NCBI GenBank assembly: GCA_003280885.1
Contig: QCDN01000007.1
Coordinates: forward strand, 1-39,480
Direction: 5' to 3'
DNA length: 39,480 bases
From: Prochlorococcus sp. AG-355-J04
GTDB taxonomy: Bacteria > Cyanobacteriota > Cyanobacteriia > PCC-6307 > Cyanobiaceae
Shown here in pieces: positions 1 to 8,452 of this stretch. A model generated the notes under the pieces. That model was not told where the DNA came from. It did no database searches and saw only the letters and a list, made by a program, of their open reading frames with translations. Within the stretch, counting starts at the first letter, position 1. The number at the start of each line of letters is the position of its first letter. The position numbers and the translations under genes were made by a program.

Positions 1-455
1 ATGTTAATAACTTCTGTGTTACTGAAGAAATAAGGTCGGAAAAGATAAGTTCCATCGTTTCTAAAATTTCATCAATAAAAGAAGTAAGAAAATTCTTAGT
101 AGAAGAACAAAGAAAAATTGGAGAATCAGGTGGACTTGTAGCTGAGGGAAGAGATATAGGAACTACTGTTTTTCCTCATGCAGAACTTAAAATATTTTTA
201 ACTGCTAGTATCGATGAAAGAGCAAAAAGAAGAAAATCTGATAAAAATAGTAAAGACTTACAAGAAATAGACCTTCGTGCATTAAAAGAACTCATAAAGA
301 AAAGAGATTTTGAAGATTCCAATAGGGAAATTTCCCCTCTATTAAAAGCGAATGATGCAATAGAAATTTTTACGGATGGATATTCAATTAATGAGGTAGT
401 AGATAAAATTATTGATCTTTATAATGACAGGATCCCTAAAGAGACTGAGATCTAA
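1..455 (+). CDS. cmk: Cytidylate kinase domain, C-terminal part (partial; possibly of a PanC/CMK fusion)
   Basis: Open reading frame entering from the left edge (frame starting at base 3) and ending with TAA at 453-455. The visible part contains the CMK signature EGRDIGTTVFPHAELKIFL followed by TASIDERAKRR, which is the LID/NMP-kinase region of bacterial cytidylate kinases. These phosphorylate CMP and dCMP with ATP. In picocyanobacteria this domain is usually the C-terminal half of a bifunctional pantothenate synthetase/cytidylate kinase, but the N-terminal part lies outside the window, so the fusion cannot be confirmed here. It converges on the phosphatase gene with only 5 bases between the stop codons. 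Confidence 0.9.
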   Translation, partial: VNNFCVTEEIRSEKISSIVSKISSIKEVRKFLVEEQRKIGESGGLVAEGRDIGTTVFPHAELKIFLTASIDERAKRRKSDKNSKDLQEIDLRALKELIKKRDFEDSNREISPLLKANDAIEIFTDGYSINEVVDKIIDLYNDRIPKETEI

Positions 456-460
456 TAAAT

Positions 461-934
461 TCAAGAGATACTTTTCAAAAAACCGCTTACAGAGTCTTCT
501 AAAATATCAAGGACATAATCGAAGCCCTCATCGCCTCCAAAATATGGGTCAGGAACTTCTCGCTCATTAAAAACTGATCTAAAATCTTGTATTTTTTTAA
601 TTGATGCCAAATTAGTTGGAGCTGTTATATTTTTAAGATCTTGAATATTTCTAAAATTTGAGTCGTCCATCGCAAGAATATAATTAAATTCGTCAAAATC
701 TTTGCTAATAATTTGACGAGCTCTGCTTAAGATATTTATATCTCTTCTTTCTGCAGCAATTCTCATCCTAGAGTCAGCCTTTTTTCCAATATGCCAACTC
801 CCAGTCCCAGCAGAATCTACAATAAAGCCATCGGTTAATCCCTTCTTTTCAAGTAAACTTATAAAGATAGCTTCTGCTGCAGGAGACCTACAAATATTAC
901 CCAAACATACAAAAAGAACAGAAATTTTTTTCAT
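461..934 (-). CDS. Low-molecular-weight protein tyrosine phosphatase
   Basis: 157 aa, the usual length for the family. The N-terminus carries the P-loop CLGNICRS (Cys10 nucleophile, Arg16), and the general-acid loop appears as DPY (Asp129) followed by FGG. Family members dephosphorylate phosphotyrosine or act as arsenate-reductase-like enzymes in the cytosol. Which substrate applies here cannot be read from sequence. It lies 32 bases downstream of pebB on the same strand, so it may be the last gene of the ho1-pebA-pebB transcript, although no functional link is obvious. It meets the cytidylate kinase gene tail to tail. Confidence 0.9.
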   Translation of the reverse strand: MKKISVLFVCLGNICRSPAAEAIFISLLEKKGLTDGFIVDSAGTGSWHIGKKADSRMRIAAERRDINILSRARQIISKDFDEFNYILAMDDSNFRNIQDLKNITAPTNLASIKKIQDFRSVFNEREVPDPYFGGDEGFDYVLDILEDSVSGFLKSIS

Positions 935-966
935 ATGATTTCAAATTTCACTAAATTATAAGACTT

Positions 967-1728
967 TTAAGTAGTAAATAAAACTTCTTGAATTAAAGAT
1001 TCAGTAAATTCTTTACCAAACAAACTCGACAACATTGGCCTTGCTGGATCGTTATCTCTTCTATATTTCAAATAATTATTTTGACCATTTATTAATTCTT
1101 TTTGCAGTTCTATATTGGCTTCTTTGCTTTCGAAAAGAATTTCCAAATACAAATCAAGATATTCCTTAAATGAGGTATAAAGCTGATAAGCAATTAAACA
1201 ATCACTTCTTTCTTCTTTTGGTAATTTTGACCAGATTACTCCTGGAGAAAAAAATCTAGCTACATCTGCAGACATTTTTTCCGCTAATGGGAGTGATGAA
1301 TGGCAACGATTTTTGAGTTTTACCAGTTTTTCTAGTAACTCATTATTGTATTGATTTTGTATTTTTAATGAAGGCTGAAAATCTAATACTAATAAATGAC
1401 TGTTAGGTAAAGAAACAAAATCTACTCCAAAAAATGGAACATTATAAATAGTATTAGGGATAATTAAAAAATTTAAAACAGAATAATTTGGACTATTTAT
1501 ACAAACTGCTCTTGCGAATCGAATTCTTGTTTTATGCGTTACACCCCAAGTAGAGAGAGTCACATTTTTTTTTGAATTTTTTGAACCATAAGTTGAATCT
1601 TTATAAGAATATTCCGAGGGTATTATTTTTTCTAAACAGTTATATTTACTTAAATTATCAGTTAAATATTTTAGAAAATTATGCCATCTCCAATCTGGCC
1701 TGTAAAAAATAGTATCTTGTATTAACAT
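967..1728 (-). CDS. pebB: Phycoerythrobilin:ferredoxin oxidoreductase PebB
   Basis: 253 aa ferredoxin-dependent bilin reductase (FDBR). PebB reduces 15,16-dihydrobiliverdin to phycoerythrobilin. Family hallmarks seen are the N-terminal DWRWHNF stretch, [11 protein letters not shown] with Asp103, and the LDFQP motif with the conserved central Asp116. The ATG sits directly against the pebA stop codon (no spacer), so the two are surely translated from one mRNA, matching the known PebA to PebB hand-over of dihydrobiliverdin. PebB rather than PebA is assigned from the overall N-terminal pattern and from gene order. Confusion between the two paralogues is the main residual doubt. Confidence 0.92.
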   Translation of the reverse strand: MLIQDTIFYRPDWRWHNFLKYLTDNLSKYNCLEKIIPSEYSYKDSTYGSKNSKKNVTLSTWGVTHKTRIRFARAVCINSPNYSVLNFLIIPNTIYNVPFFGVDFVSLPNSHLLVLDFQPSLKIQNQYNNELLEKLVKLKNRCHSSLPLAEKMSADVARFFSPGVIWSKLPKEERSDCLIAYQLYTSFKEYLDLYLEILFESKEANIELQKELINGQNNYLKYRRDNDPARPMLSSLFGKEFTESLIQEVLFTT

Positions 1729-2439
1729 TCAATGAATAATCTCATTATTTAATGTAAAAAGAAATTTACTGATAAATTTTTTTGTCCATTTTTCTCCAAA
1801 AAAAGATTTAAATAATTTATCTGCAGGGTCTTTTTCAAAACTGTACTTATCATATTTAATTTGATTAATCTTTATTTCTTTTGCATTTAAAAATTGATTA
1901 ACAGGATTCGATTTATAAATGTGCAAATAATTATTTACAAATGAATGGAATATATTATTTAAATCTCTATCAAGATTTAATTTATTTCCTCTACATATAA
2001 TCACCCATGGGGAAAAATACTTTTTTGAATCGTAAATATTCTTCATTTTATTATTATCGAATGCTGAATATTTTTTCTTAATACTACCTAAACTTGAACA
2101 ATAATTTTCAAGATACTTTTCTTCTTGAATTAAAGGTTGATAATCAAGTATTGCTAATAACTTTTGAGAAGTTCCAAACCATAAAATATCAGCCCCTAAA
2201 ATAGGCATTTCACTATCAAAATTTGGATATGCGACCGTATTAAACACTTGTAGTTTATTGCCACCATCTAATCTTGTTATGCGCCATTTTCTATATTCGG
2301 GAGATGAAAAAAGCCAATTTTTAATAATATATTTTGAGTCTTCATTATGATGTTCTTTGAATTCGCTAGATATTTGTACTTCATGACCATTTAATTCATC
2401 AATATTGGTTTTAAGGAAATCAACTAATGAATCAAACAT
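1729..2439 (-). CDS. pebA: 15,16-dihydrobiliverdin:ferredoxin oxidoreductase PebA
   Basis: 236 aa FDBR family protein that carries out the first two-electron reduction of biliverdin IX-alpha at C15-C16. Visible family features are the [13 protein letters not shown] region, the [12 protein letters not shown] stretch with Asp84, and the LDYQP motif with Asp99, homologous to LDFQP in the neighbouring pebB. It ends in TGA directly before the pebB ATG and begins 6 bases after the heme oxygenase stop. This makes a heme oxygenase to PebA to PebB order that follows the pathway order. Length is normal and no defect is seen. Confidence 0.92.
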   Translation of the reverse strand: MFDSLVDFLKTNIDELNGHEVQISSEFKEHHNEDSKYIIKNWLFSSPEYRKWRITRLDGGNKLQVFNTVAYPNFDSEMPILGADILWFGTSQKLLAILDYQPLIQEEKYLENYCSSLGSIKKKYSAFDNNKMKNIYDSKKYFSPWVIICRGNKLNLDRDLNNIFHSFVNNYLHIYKSNPVNQFLNAKEIKINQIKYDKYSFEKDPADKLFKSFFGEKWTKKFISKFLFTLNNEIIH

Positions 2440-2445
2440 AAATTA

Positions 2446-3156
2446 CTAGGTCTCTGTGCTTCCTTTCCTTACTTTTTTTGTGATGTAATTGAATACAATC
2501 TTACCTAAAACAGCAATCAAGTTACCTTCAAGCTCCTTAAACATTTTCATATTATAAGTAAAAGCTTGATTAGCTTCATCAATAATTTGATCAGCAGTCT
2601 TTTGATTTATTGGAAGTTGATTCAAAGTAAGGGAATATTCTTCCTTGAATTTCTTTTCATCAGCAATTAATTCAAATTCATAAAAATTTAAACCATCATT
2701 TCCCTTCAAATTTAATGCTTTTTTAGCGATCCTTTTCAAAATTTGCCCCCCAGATAAATCTCCTATATAGCGAGTGTAGTGGTGACCAACCAAAAGCTCT
2801 GGTGATTTTTTTGCGACCTCTCTGATTCTTTCAACATATTCTTTTGCTGAGTGAGAAATATTAATTTGATTCTTCCAGTTTTCACCAAAATAAAATTTAA
2901 GATCATTTATAAGAGTTTCTTTCCTGAATAATGATTTAAAACCTATTGGTTTTATTACGGGATGTTCCTCATTGACCAGTCTTTCAATTTCTTCTTCCAT
3001 GGCTTCATAAACAAAATATAGATCACTAATTAACTTTCTATAAGATTTTTTTTCAACAACTCCTTTTAAAAAACAAGCCACAAAGCCAGTATTTTCTGCC
3101 ATAGTATGGGATTTTTTTGTCCCTTCTCTTAGTTGTCCTGCAAGAGCGACTGCCAT
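2446..3156 (-). CDS. ho1: Heme oxygenase (biliverdin-producing)
   Basis: 236 aa soluble heme oxygenase of the cyanobacterial HO1 type. It opens heme to biliverdin IX-alpha, CO and iron using ferredoxin electrons. The proximal heme ligand is expected at His17 in LREGTKKSHTMAENTGF. The distal helix motif GDLSGGQILKRIAKKAL lies at about residues 131-147, preceded by HHYTRYI. It is the first gene of the tight ho1-pebA-pebB block and supplies their substrate. A 57-base gap separates it from the unassigned gene upstream, so it may have its own promoter or be read through from there. I could not pick a clear -10 box. Confidence 0.95.
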   Translation of the reverse strand: MAVALAGQLREGTKKSHTMAENTGFVACFLKGVVEKKSYRKLISDLYFVYEAMEEEIERLVNEEHPVIKPIGFKSLFRKETLINDLKFYFGENWKNQINISHSAKEYVERIREVAKKSPELLVGHHYTRYIGDLSGGQILKRIAKKALNLKGNDGLNFYEFELIADEKKFKEEYSLTLNQLPINQKTADQIIDEANQAFTYNMKMFKELEGNLIAVLGKIVFNYITKKVRKGSTET

Positions 3157-3213
3157 ATATTTTGAAATATTTTTGTAAGTGTATGTAATCTACAAGGAAA
3201 ATACATAAAACAG

Positions 3214-3741
3214 CTAATTTTTGTTACCAGCGGATGTTGTAGAGAATAGCTTATAAAGTTCTTTACAAACCAAAAATAGGTGATCTTTTTGTTCCTTTTG
3301 CGGTAGATGAGAGCCTGTCATTTCCCAATCACCGATGGTAGCCACTCTCCATCTCTCAGAGGGAACAATCATGCCTCGCATTATTATTCCCAACAATTTC
3401 GGGACTCTTTCATCATTATGATTTTCAATTCTTAATTGTAAGAGTATTGCTCTACATTCAATAAGAGGACTCCAACCAGGGAAATGAAACGCAAAATCAA
3501 TAGTATCTTGCATGGATTCATTATTTGAATTGTCCCAGGGACTAAAGTTTACGCTTGCATCTGGAAAATATTTCCGAAACAAAGCTGCAGTAGATGCAAT
3601 TTTATTAGCTATTTCAACATTACTTGCATTTGAACTCGCATTCATAGATAGCTGAGTATTTTTTCTGAAAATGACATAATTTGCTTTAACTTGCTTATTA
3701 ACTACTTTTTCTTTTAATAAAGATGTTGAAATGCTGATCAA
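3214..3741 (-). CDS. Unassigned conserved-looking protein upstream of ho1
   Basis: Up to 175 aa from the first ATG. A second ATG at residue 33 (SMNASSNASN) is a reasonable alternative start because the first 32 residues look low in structure. The later part is compositionally well-formed: RKYFPDASVNFSPW, then FAFHFPGWSPLIECRAILLQLRI, then GIIMRGMIVPSERWRVATIG. This contains several Trp and Pro and no signal peptide or membrane segment. It reads like a real soluble protein, but I do not recognise the family. It is divergent from icd (115-base gap) and co-directional with ho1. Confidence 0.75.
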   Translation of the reverse strand: MISISTSLLKEKVVNKQVKANYVIFRKNTQLSMNASSNASNVEIANKIASTAALFRKYFPDASVNFSPWDNSNNESMQDTIDFAFHFPGWSPLIECRAILLQLRIENHNDERVPKLLGIIMRGMIVPSERWRVATIGDWEMTGSHLPQKEQKDHLFLVCKELYKLFSTTSAGNKN

Positions 3742-3856
3742 TAAAGTGTTCTCTATTCACATTTGAATAATAAATTTCTAGTTTTTAGAGAAAGTAACTC
3801 ATCGCAAATTACAATACGAGGAAAATCAATGAGTTATCTTTCATTAATTCAATGCT

Positions 3857-5281
3857 ATGCCAAAATTTGAAAAATTAACTTTACCTAATGAAGGCGAGAT
3901 AATAACTTTTAATCAAGGCAAACCTAATGTTCCTAATAATCCAATTGTCCCATTTATTAGGGGTGATGGTACTGGAGTTGATATTTGGCCTGCTACTCAA
4001 ATCGTCATTGATTCAGCGATTAAAAAAAGCTATGGAGATGAAAGAAAAATTAATTGGTTTAAAGTCTATGCAGGCGATGAAGCTTGTGAACTCTATGGAA
4101 CATATAACTATCTCCCTCAAGATACTATTGAAGCAATCAAACACTTTGGTGTAGCCATCAAAGGTCCTTTGACGACTCCCATCGGTGGAGGTATTAGATC
4201 TCTTAATGTTGCATTAAGGCAAATCTTTGATTTATATAGCTGTGTAAGACCATGCAAATATTATTCGGGAACTCCAAGCCCTCACAAAAATCCCCAAAAT
4301 TTAGACGTTATTGTTTATAGAGAAAATACTGAAGATATCTATATGGGAATTGAATGGGAAGCGGAGGATAATAATTGTCTTGAGTTAATTAATCACTTAA
4401 ATAACGTTGTCATACCAAAAAGTAAAAATTTAAAAAATAGATCCATACCGAATGGATCAGGTATTGGAATAAAACCGGTGAGTAAATCTGGTAGCCAAAG
4501 GCATATTAGAAAAGCTATTGAACATGCTAAAAGATTATCAGGAGATAAAAGGCATGTGACTCTTGTACATAAAGGGAATATTATGAAATATACAGAAGGT
4601 GCATTTAGAGATTGGGGATATGAATTAGCAGTAAATGAATATAGAGAAGATTGTATTACAGAAAGAGAAAGCTGGATTTTAGATAATATTCAGAAAAATC
4701 CAGAAATTACAATTGAAAATAATGCTCGAAAAATTGAACCAGGTTTTGACAAGCTTACAAATAACAAAAAAGCATTCATTTGTGAAGAAATTAAAGAAGT
4801 TATTGCATCAATATCAAATTCTCACGGAGATGGAAAATGGAGAGAACTTATTCTTGTTGATGATCGGATAGCTGATAGTATATTTCAACAAATTCAAACT
4901 AGACCTCAAGAATATTCAATTCTTGCAACATTAAACCTTAATGGAGACTATGTTTCTGATGCAGCTGCAGCAATTGTTGGAGGCTTAGGTATGGCTCCCG
5001 GTGCAAATATTGGAGATAATGCAGCAATTTTCGAAGCTACGCACGGTACCGCTCCAAAACATGCAGGCTTAAACAAGATTAATCCGGGCTCAGTAATTCT
5101 TAGTGGTGTAATGATGCTTGAATATTTTGGTTGGGATGAAGCAGCTAACTTAATTACAAATGGTTTAAGTAAGGCAATAGAGCAAAAAAAAGTAACCTAT
5201 GATTTAGCTCGCTTAATGGAACCGCAAGTAGAGCCCTTATCCTGCAGCAGTTTTGCTGAAGAAATTATCTCAAATTTCTAA
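3857..5281 (+). CDS. icd: NADP-dependent isocitrate dehydrogenase
   Basis: 474 aa. It oxidatively decarboxylates isocitrate to 2-oxoglutarate in the cytosol. In cyanobacteria this supplies the carbon skeleton and nitrogen-status signal for ammonium assimilation. Isocitrate-binding residues are visible as RSLNVALRQ (Ser115, Asn117, Arg121) and CVRP (Arg131), aligning with Ser113/Asn115/Arg119/Arg129 of the E. coli enzyme. Metal-site and cofactor region: DAAAAIVGGLGMAPGANIGD, then ATHGTAPKHAG, the latter matching the NADP-type enzyme. It stands alone on the plus strand and ends 2 bases from the stop codon of the convergent kinase-like gene. Confidence 0.96.
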   Translation: MPKFEKLTLPNEGEIITFNQGKPNVPNNPIVPFIRGDGTGVDIWPATQIVIDSAIKKSYGDERKINWFKVYAGDEACELYGTYNYLPQDTIEAIKHFGVAIKGPLTTPIGGGIRSLNVALRQIFDLYSCVRPCKYYSGTPSPHKNPQNLDVIVYRENTEDIYMGIEWEAEDNNCLELINHLNNVVIPKSKNLKNRSIPNGSGIGIKPVSKSGSQRHIRKAIEHAKRLSGDKRHVTLVHKGNIMKYTEGAFRDWGYELAVNEYREDCITERESWILDNIQKNPEITIENNARKIEPGFDKLTNNKKAFICEEIKEVIASISNSHGDGKWRELILVDDRIADSIFQQIQTRPQEYSILATLNLNGDYVSDAAAAIVGGLGMAPGANIGDNAAIFEATHGTAPKHAGLNKINPGSVILSGVMMLEYFGWDEAANLITNGLSKAIEQKKVTYDLARLMEPQVEPLSCSSFAEEIISNF

Positions 5282-5283
5282 TT

Positions 5284-6633
5284 TTAAAAATTATTTTTAT
5301 TTTCAAAAGCTTTCCAAATATTAACCAGTGAATCTTTAGTGCCAATGTTTCCAGGATGAGTAACAATAGGAAGTTTTTCGTCATTTTTTAGGTTATAAGT
5401 CACCACTGAAATGCCTGTTAAAATCTGTCCCTCAAGATAAACATAATCTGCTTTAAGTCCATTACTAAGAATCAAATTTGTTGTTATTCCACCTTTTGAA
5501 ATCAAATAGCCTATTTCATACTTCAAATCTGCGACTAATTCAGCAATAAAACAAGCAAGTAAATTATAAAAATTAAATAGTCTAGAAGAATCTAAGGACA
5601 TAAATTTTCTTGAAGTAAACAAAACAGGAGTTTTTCCTTTTTCAAAAGAAAATCTAATTTCTTTCAAAAGTTTATTTTTAAACAAATTCTTTCGCTTCTG
5701 ATTAATATCCGATGAAGCGATTTTAAAGAATGCAAAAACATCTAATTCAACTGGATTACAATTACTTATCTCTAATAAATTATTTAATTGTATTGTTGAA
5801 AGTTCTACATAAGATCCAACAATTATCAGTCCCGGAAGAAAACTCTTTTCTTTGTTTCTTATTCTTAAATTAGAGAAAAATATTTCATTCTGAGGGACAC
5901 TTTTTTTCTCAGAAATTGAACTTATAAAACTTGCTGCAGTTCGAAAAAGGAATTTTTTTTGTTTAGTTAAATTTTTAATTATTAAAGAAAATTTTTTTAG
6001 TTGAGAATAATTTTCTATATCTACAATTACATGTTTATTATTCTTCAAGTTCTTTAGTTTTTTAAAAACAACATTATTTTCTTCACCATTAAGACTTTCT
6101 ATATCTGACAAAAGAAGATTTTGAATATCATCTAAATTAATTTGCGATTTACTCTTTTGAAATAAAAGATTCTTGACATCACTTGTCTCATATCCAAAAA
6201 TTTTATCTTTTGCAAAAATTGTTTTGTTAATTGGAATTTTATCCACAAAGTGTGATCCATTAATTGTTAATCTTTTACCCTCTATAAAAGCTGGAATATG
6301 AAAAGTAGCATCAAAAGGTCCTAAGAAACTATTTAGGGCACTTGGTTCTAAAAAGTTATGGCCTCGAAGAGTAGAATCTCCTCTACTTATAAAAATAATT
6401 TCTTCTTTATAAGCTAGAGAAGCAATAGCTGTCTTAAGATTATTGCAAATTTCTTCTATTGTTAATTTCGCATCATTTTCCGGAAGTGATCTTGTATTAG
6501 CCAAAATAAAAAATAAATTAGATTTGGATTCAAAACCTTTTACTAAAGTTGAGCAGTCCCACTTAAGAAGTAATAAGCAATTATTAACAGTTTGAGAACC
6601 TGTTGGATCATCATCTATAACAACAAATTTCAT
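5284..6633 (-). CDS. Four-carbon acid sugar kinase family protein (DUF1537/OtnK-like)
   Basis: 449 aa. The N-terminal DDDPTGSQTV (residues 7-16) is the signature of the DUF1537 N-terminal domain. The C-terminal nucleotide-binding domain shows ISKGGITTN (around residue 380) and THPGNIG (425-431), a variant of the usual T-K-x-G-x-F-G. Characterised relatives phosphorylate erythronate, threonate or related four-carbon acids and normally sit beside epimerase, aldolase or decarboxylase genes. None of those partners is here. The two neighbours downstream in transcription order are unrelated to that pathway. The middle part is Lys/Asn/Phe-rich and diverged, so the substrate is open. The start is only 13 bases after the mutarotase-like gene. 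Confidence 0.85.
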   Translation of the reverse strand: MKFVVIDDDPTGSQTVNNCLLLLKWDCSTLVKGFESKSNLFFILANTRSLPENDAKLTIEEICNNLKTAIASLAYKEEIIFISRGDSTLRGHNFLEPSALNSFLGPFDATFHIPAFIEGKRLTINGSHFVDKIPINKTIFAKDKIFGYETSDVKNLLFQKSKSQINLDDIQNLLLSDIESLNGEENNVVFKKLKNLKNNKHVIVDIENYSQLKKFSLIIKNLTKQKKFLFRTAASFISSISEKKSVPQNEIFFSNLRIRNKEKSFLPGLIIVGSYVELSTIQLNNLLEISNCNPVELDVFAFFKIASSDINQKRKNLFKNKLLKEIRFSFEKGKTPVLFTSRKFMSLDSSRLFNFYNLLACFIAELVADLKYEIGYLISKGGITTNLILSNGLKADYVYLEGQILTGISVVTYNLKNDEKLPIVTHPGNIGTKDSLVNIWKAFENKNNF

Positions 6634-6646
6634 AAGTATTACATAA

Positions 6647-7501
6647 TTACTTAAGATTTTTTATTTGTATTGAGGCATCAAACCTTTGACTTTCATTTGA
6701 AGGAATTACGATATTTCTGAATCCATCTACAAAAGAATTTCGGGGACTAGTCCAAGGTTCAAGACAAATCATTTTTCTTGGAGGATCACTCCAAATAACG
6801 CCAAGGTCAAAAGGATATGGATGATTTAAAGTTACCTTTCTTTTAAAAATTTTATCTATAAACTCGCTCCTGCCAGAAGTATACATAAGTAGATCAACTC
6901 CTAAATTAATATTTTTCAGCTCATCCAAAGTATTACTTATGATGTTTTTTTCTTGATTCTGACAATTTAGTGGATTGCCAATAAATTCTATATTTTTGAA
7001 ATCTGAAACATTAAAATAAGGATGCAATCCAAAATTTATAGGCATAGCATTTTCTGATTTGTTAAAAATCGTAATTTCAAATTCTAAACAGTTAATCTTT
7101 AAGGAAACTTCTACTCTTAGTTCGAAATCGAAAGGATAATATTTTTTGGTATTTTTAGATTCATTTAAAAATAAGCATAAAGATTTTTCATTTTCATTAA
7201 AGGAGTATTGCCATCGCAAATCCCTAGCGAAACCATGTTGATTTAATTGCAAAAAATCTGTTCCAAATACTGAATTAGAGGTATTGAGATTTCCACAAAT
7301 TGGAAACAAGATTGGAATGCCGCCCCTAATACTTTGTGTCTTATCCATGAATCTTGTTTCATCGAAATAAAGTATCTCTTTACCCTCCGAAACCCAATTT
7401 GTTATGACACCTCCTCTTTCAGGACAAAATTTAATATAGTTATTTTGATCTGATTGAAAGACAAAAATTCCTTGATCTTTATTAGATAATTTAATTTGCA
7501 C
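6647..7501 (-). CDS. Aldose 1-epimerase / hexose-6-phosphate mutarotase-like protein
   Basis: 284 aa, single galactose-mutarotase-type beta-sandwich. Motifs in order are RGGIPILFPICGN (59-71), HGFARDLRW (89-97), INFGLHPYF with the expected catalytic His160, and CLEPWTSPRNSF with the expected catalytic Glu248. This layout resembles the glucose-6-phosphate 1-epimerase (YeaD) branch more than GalM, though substrate cannot be settled by eye. It would interconvert sugar anomers in the cytosol. It lies 9 bases from the upstream alpha/beta hydrolase and 13 bases from the downstream sugar-acid kinase family gene, so the three are probably co-transcribed. Confidence 0.87.
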   Translation of the reverse strand: MQIKLSNKDQGIFVFQSDQNNYIKFCPERGGVITNWVSEGKEILYFDETRFMDKTQSIRGGIPILFPICGNLNTSNSVFGTDFLQLNQHGFARDLRWQYSFNENEKSLCLFLNESKNTKKYYPFDFELRVEVSLKINCLEFEITIFNKSENAMPINFGLHPYFNVSDFKNIEFIGNPLNCQNQEKNIISNTLDELKNINLGVDLLMYTSGRSEFIDKIFKRKVTLNHPYPFDLGVIWSDPPRKMICLEPWTSPRNSFVDGFRNIVIPSNESQRFDASIQIKNLK

Positions 7502-7510
7502 AATTTCTAC

Positions 7511-8410
7511 TTAAAGAGAATCAACCCAGTCCAAAATATGCTGATTAACTAATTCTGGTATTTCATCATGGGGACAATGTCCAGCATCAAGAATGATTTC
7601 TTTTGTATTCTTTGGTATAAATTTTTTATAAAGATTTCTTTTTTTTGGAGTATTCATCCAAGGATCCTTTCCTCCCCAGAGGAGTAATAATGGTGAATCA
7701 AGTTTTGCGAATAACTTATCCAACGGCAATCCCTGTGGACCTGATGGGTTAAATACACTTCTAAAAACATTAAAAGCTCCATAATCTAGCGAAGGCTTTC
7801 TTATTGACTCAACTAAAAAGTCATCAACATTTTTTGTATCGACATAAACTTGATTCAAAGTTTTTTTAATATTTTTTGGATTTCTCATATTCTCAAAAAT
7901 CAAACGTTGTAGAACAATATTTTTTAAAAATATGCCTGCAACTGTTTCAATTGAAGTTTGCAGCATATTCTTCTTCACAGTTTTTTCTTCGCTAAAATAA
8001 CCTGCAGCATTAAGCAATATCACTCCTGCGTTTAGTTCATTTAATTCTGAACCAGCTGCTAAGGCTGCATAACCACCTAATGAGTTTCCAACAACAATTG
8101 TAGGTTTTTTTATTTTCTCTTTTACATACGCGACAACCTGATCTTTCCATAAAGACCCTGAGTATTCAACATCTTGTGGCTTAGGACTTTTTCCAAACCC
8201 GAGTAAATCTATAGCATGAACTTCGTATTTGTTACTTAAAATAGGGATATTGAATCTCCAATGATCCGTAGAGGCCCCGAAACCATGAATGAGTAAAATT
8301 GCACATTCTTTTGATGTTTGCTTAGGCTGCGCAGAAACAGTATGTATTGGATAATTTAAAAAATTCCAGTCATAGTTTACATTATTATCTTTTAGAACTG
8401 ATTTTTCCAT
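7511..8410 (-). CDS. Alpha/beta hydrolase (chlorophyll dephytylase/pheophytinase-like signature)
   Basis: 299 aa alpha/beta hydrolase. It shows the oxyanion region IHGFGAS (41-47), nucleophile elbow VGNSLGGY with Ser110, acid loop LLWGGKDPW with Asp249 and the histidine in DAGHCPHDE (His278), a complete triad. No signal peptide or membrane helix is seen. The combination GNSLGG plus GHCPHDE is one I associate with plant and cyanobacterial hydrolases of the pheophytinase/chlorophyll dephytylase type. That is a hint, not proof. A second protein with the same signatures is encoded at 35978-36892. It is co-directional with the mutarotase-like gene downstream and the antiporter gene upstream. Confidence 0.9.
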   Translation of the reverse strand: MEKSVLKDNNVNYDWNFLNYPIHTVSAQPKQTSKECAILLIHGFGASTDHWRFNIPILSNKYEVHAIDLLGFGKSPKPQDVEYSGSLWKDQVVAYVKEKIKKPTIVVGNSLGGYAALAAGSELNELNAGVILLNAAGYFSEEKTVKKNMLQTSIETVAGIFLKNIVLQRLIFENMRNPKNIKKTLNQVYVDTKNVDDFLVESIRKPSLDYGAFNVFRSVFNPSGPQGLPLDKLFAKLDSPLLLLWGGKDPWMNTPKKRNLYKKFIPKNTKEIILDAGHCPHDEIPELVNQHILDWVDSL

Positions 8411-8452
8411 TCATAAAACTTTTATGTTATTCGATTCTAATAAACTTATTTC

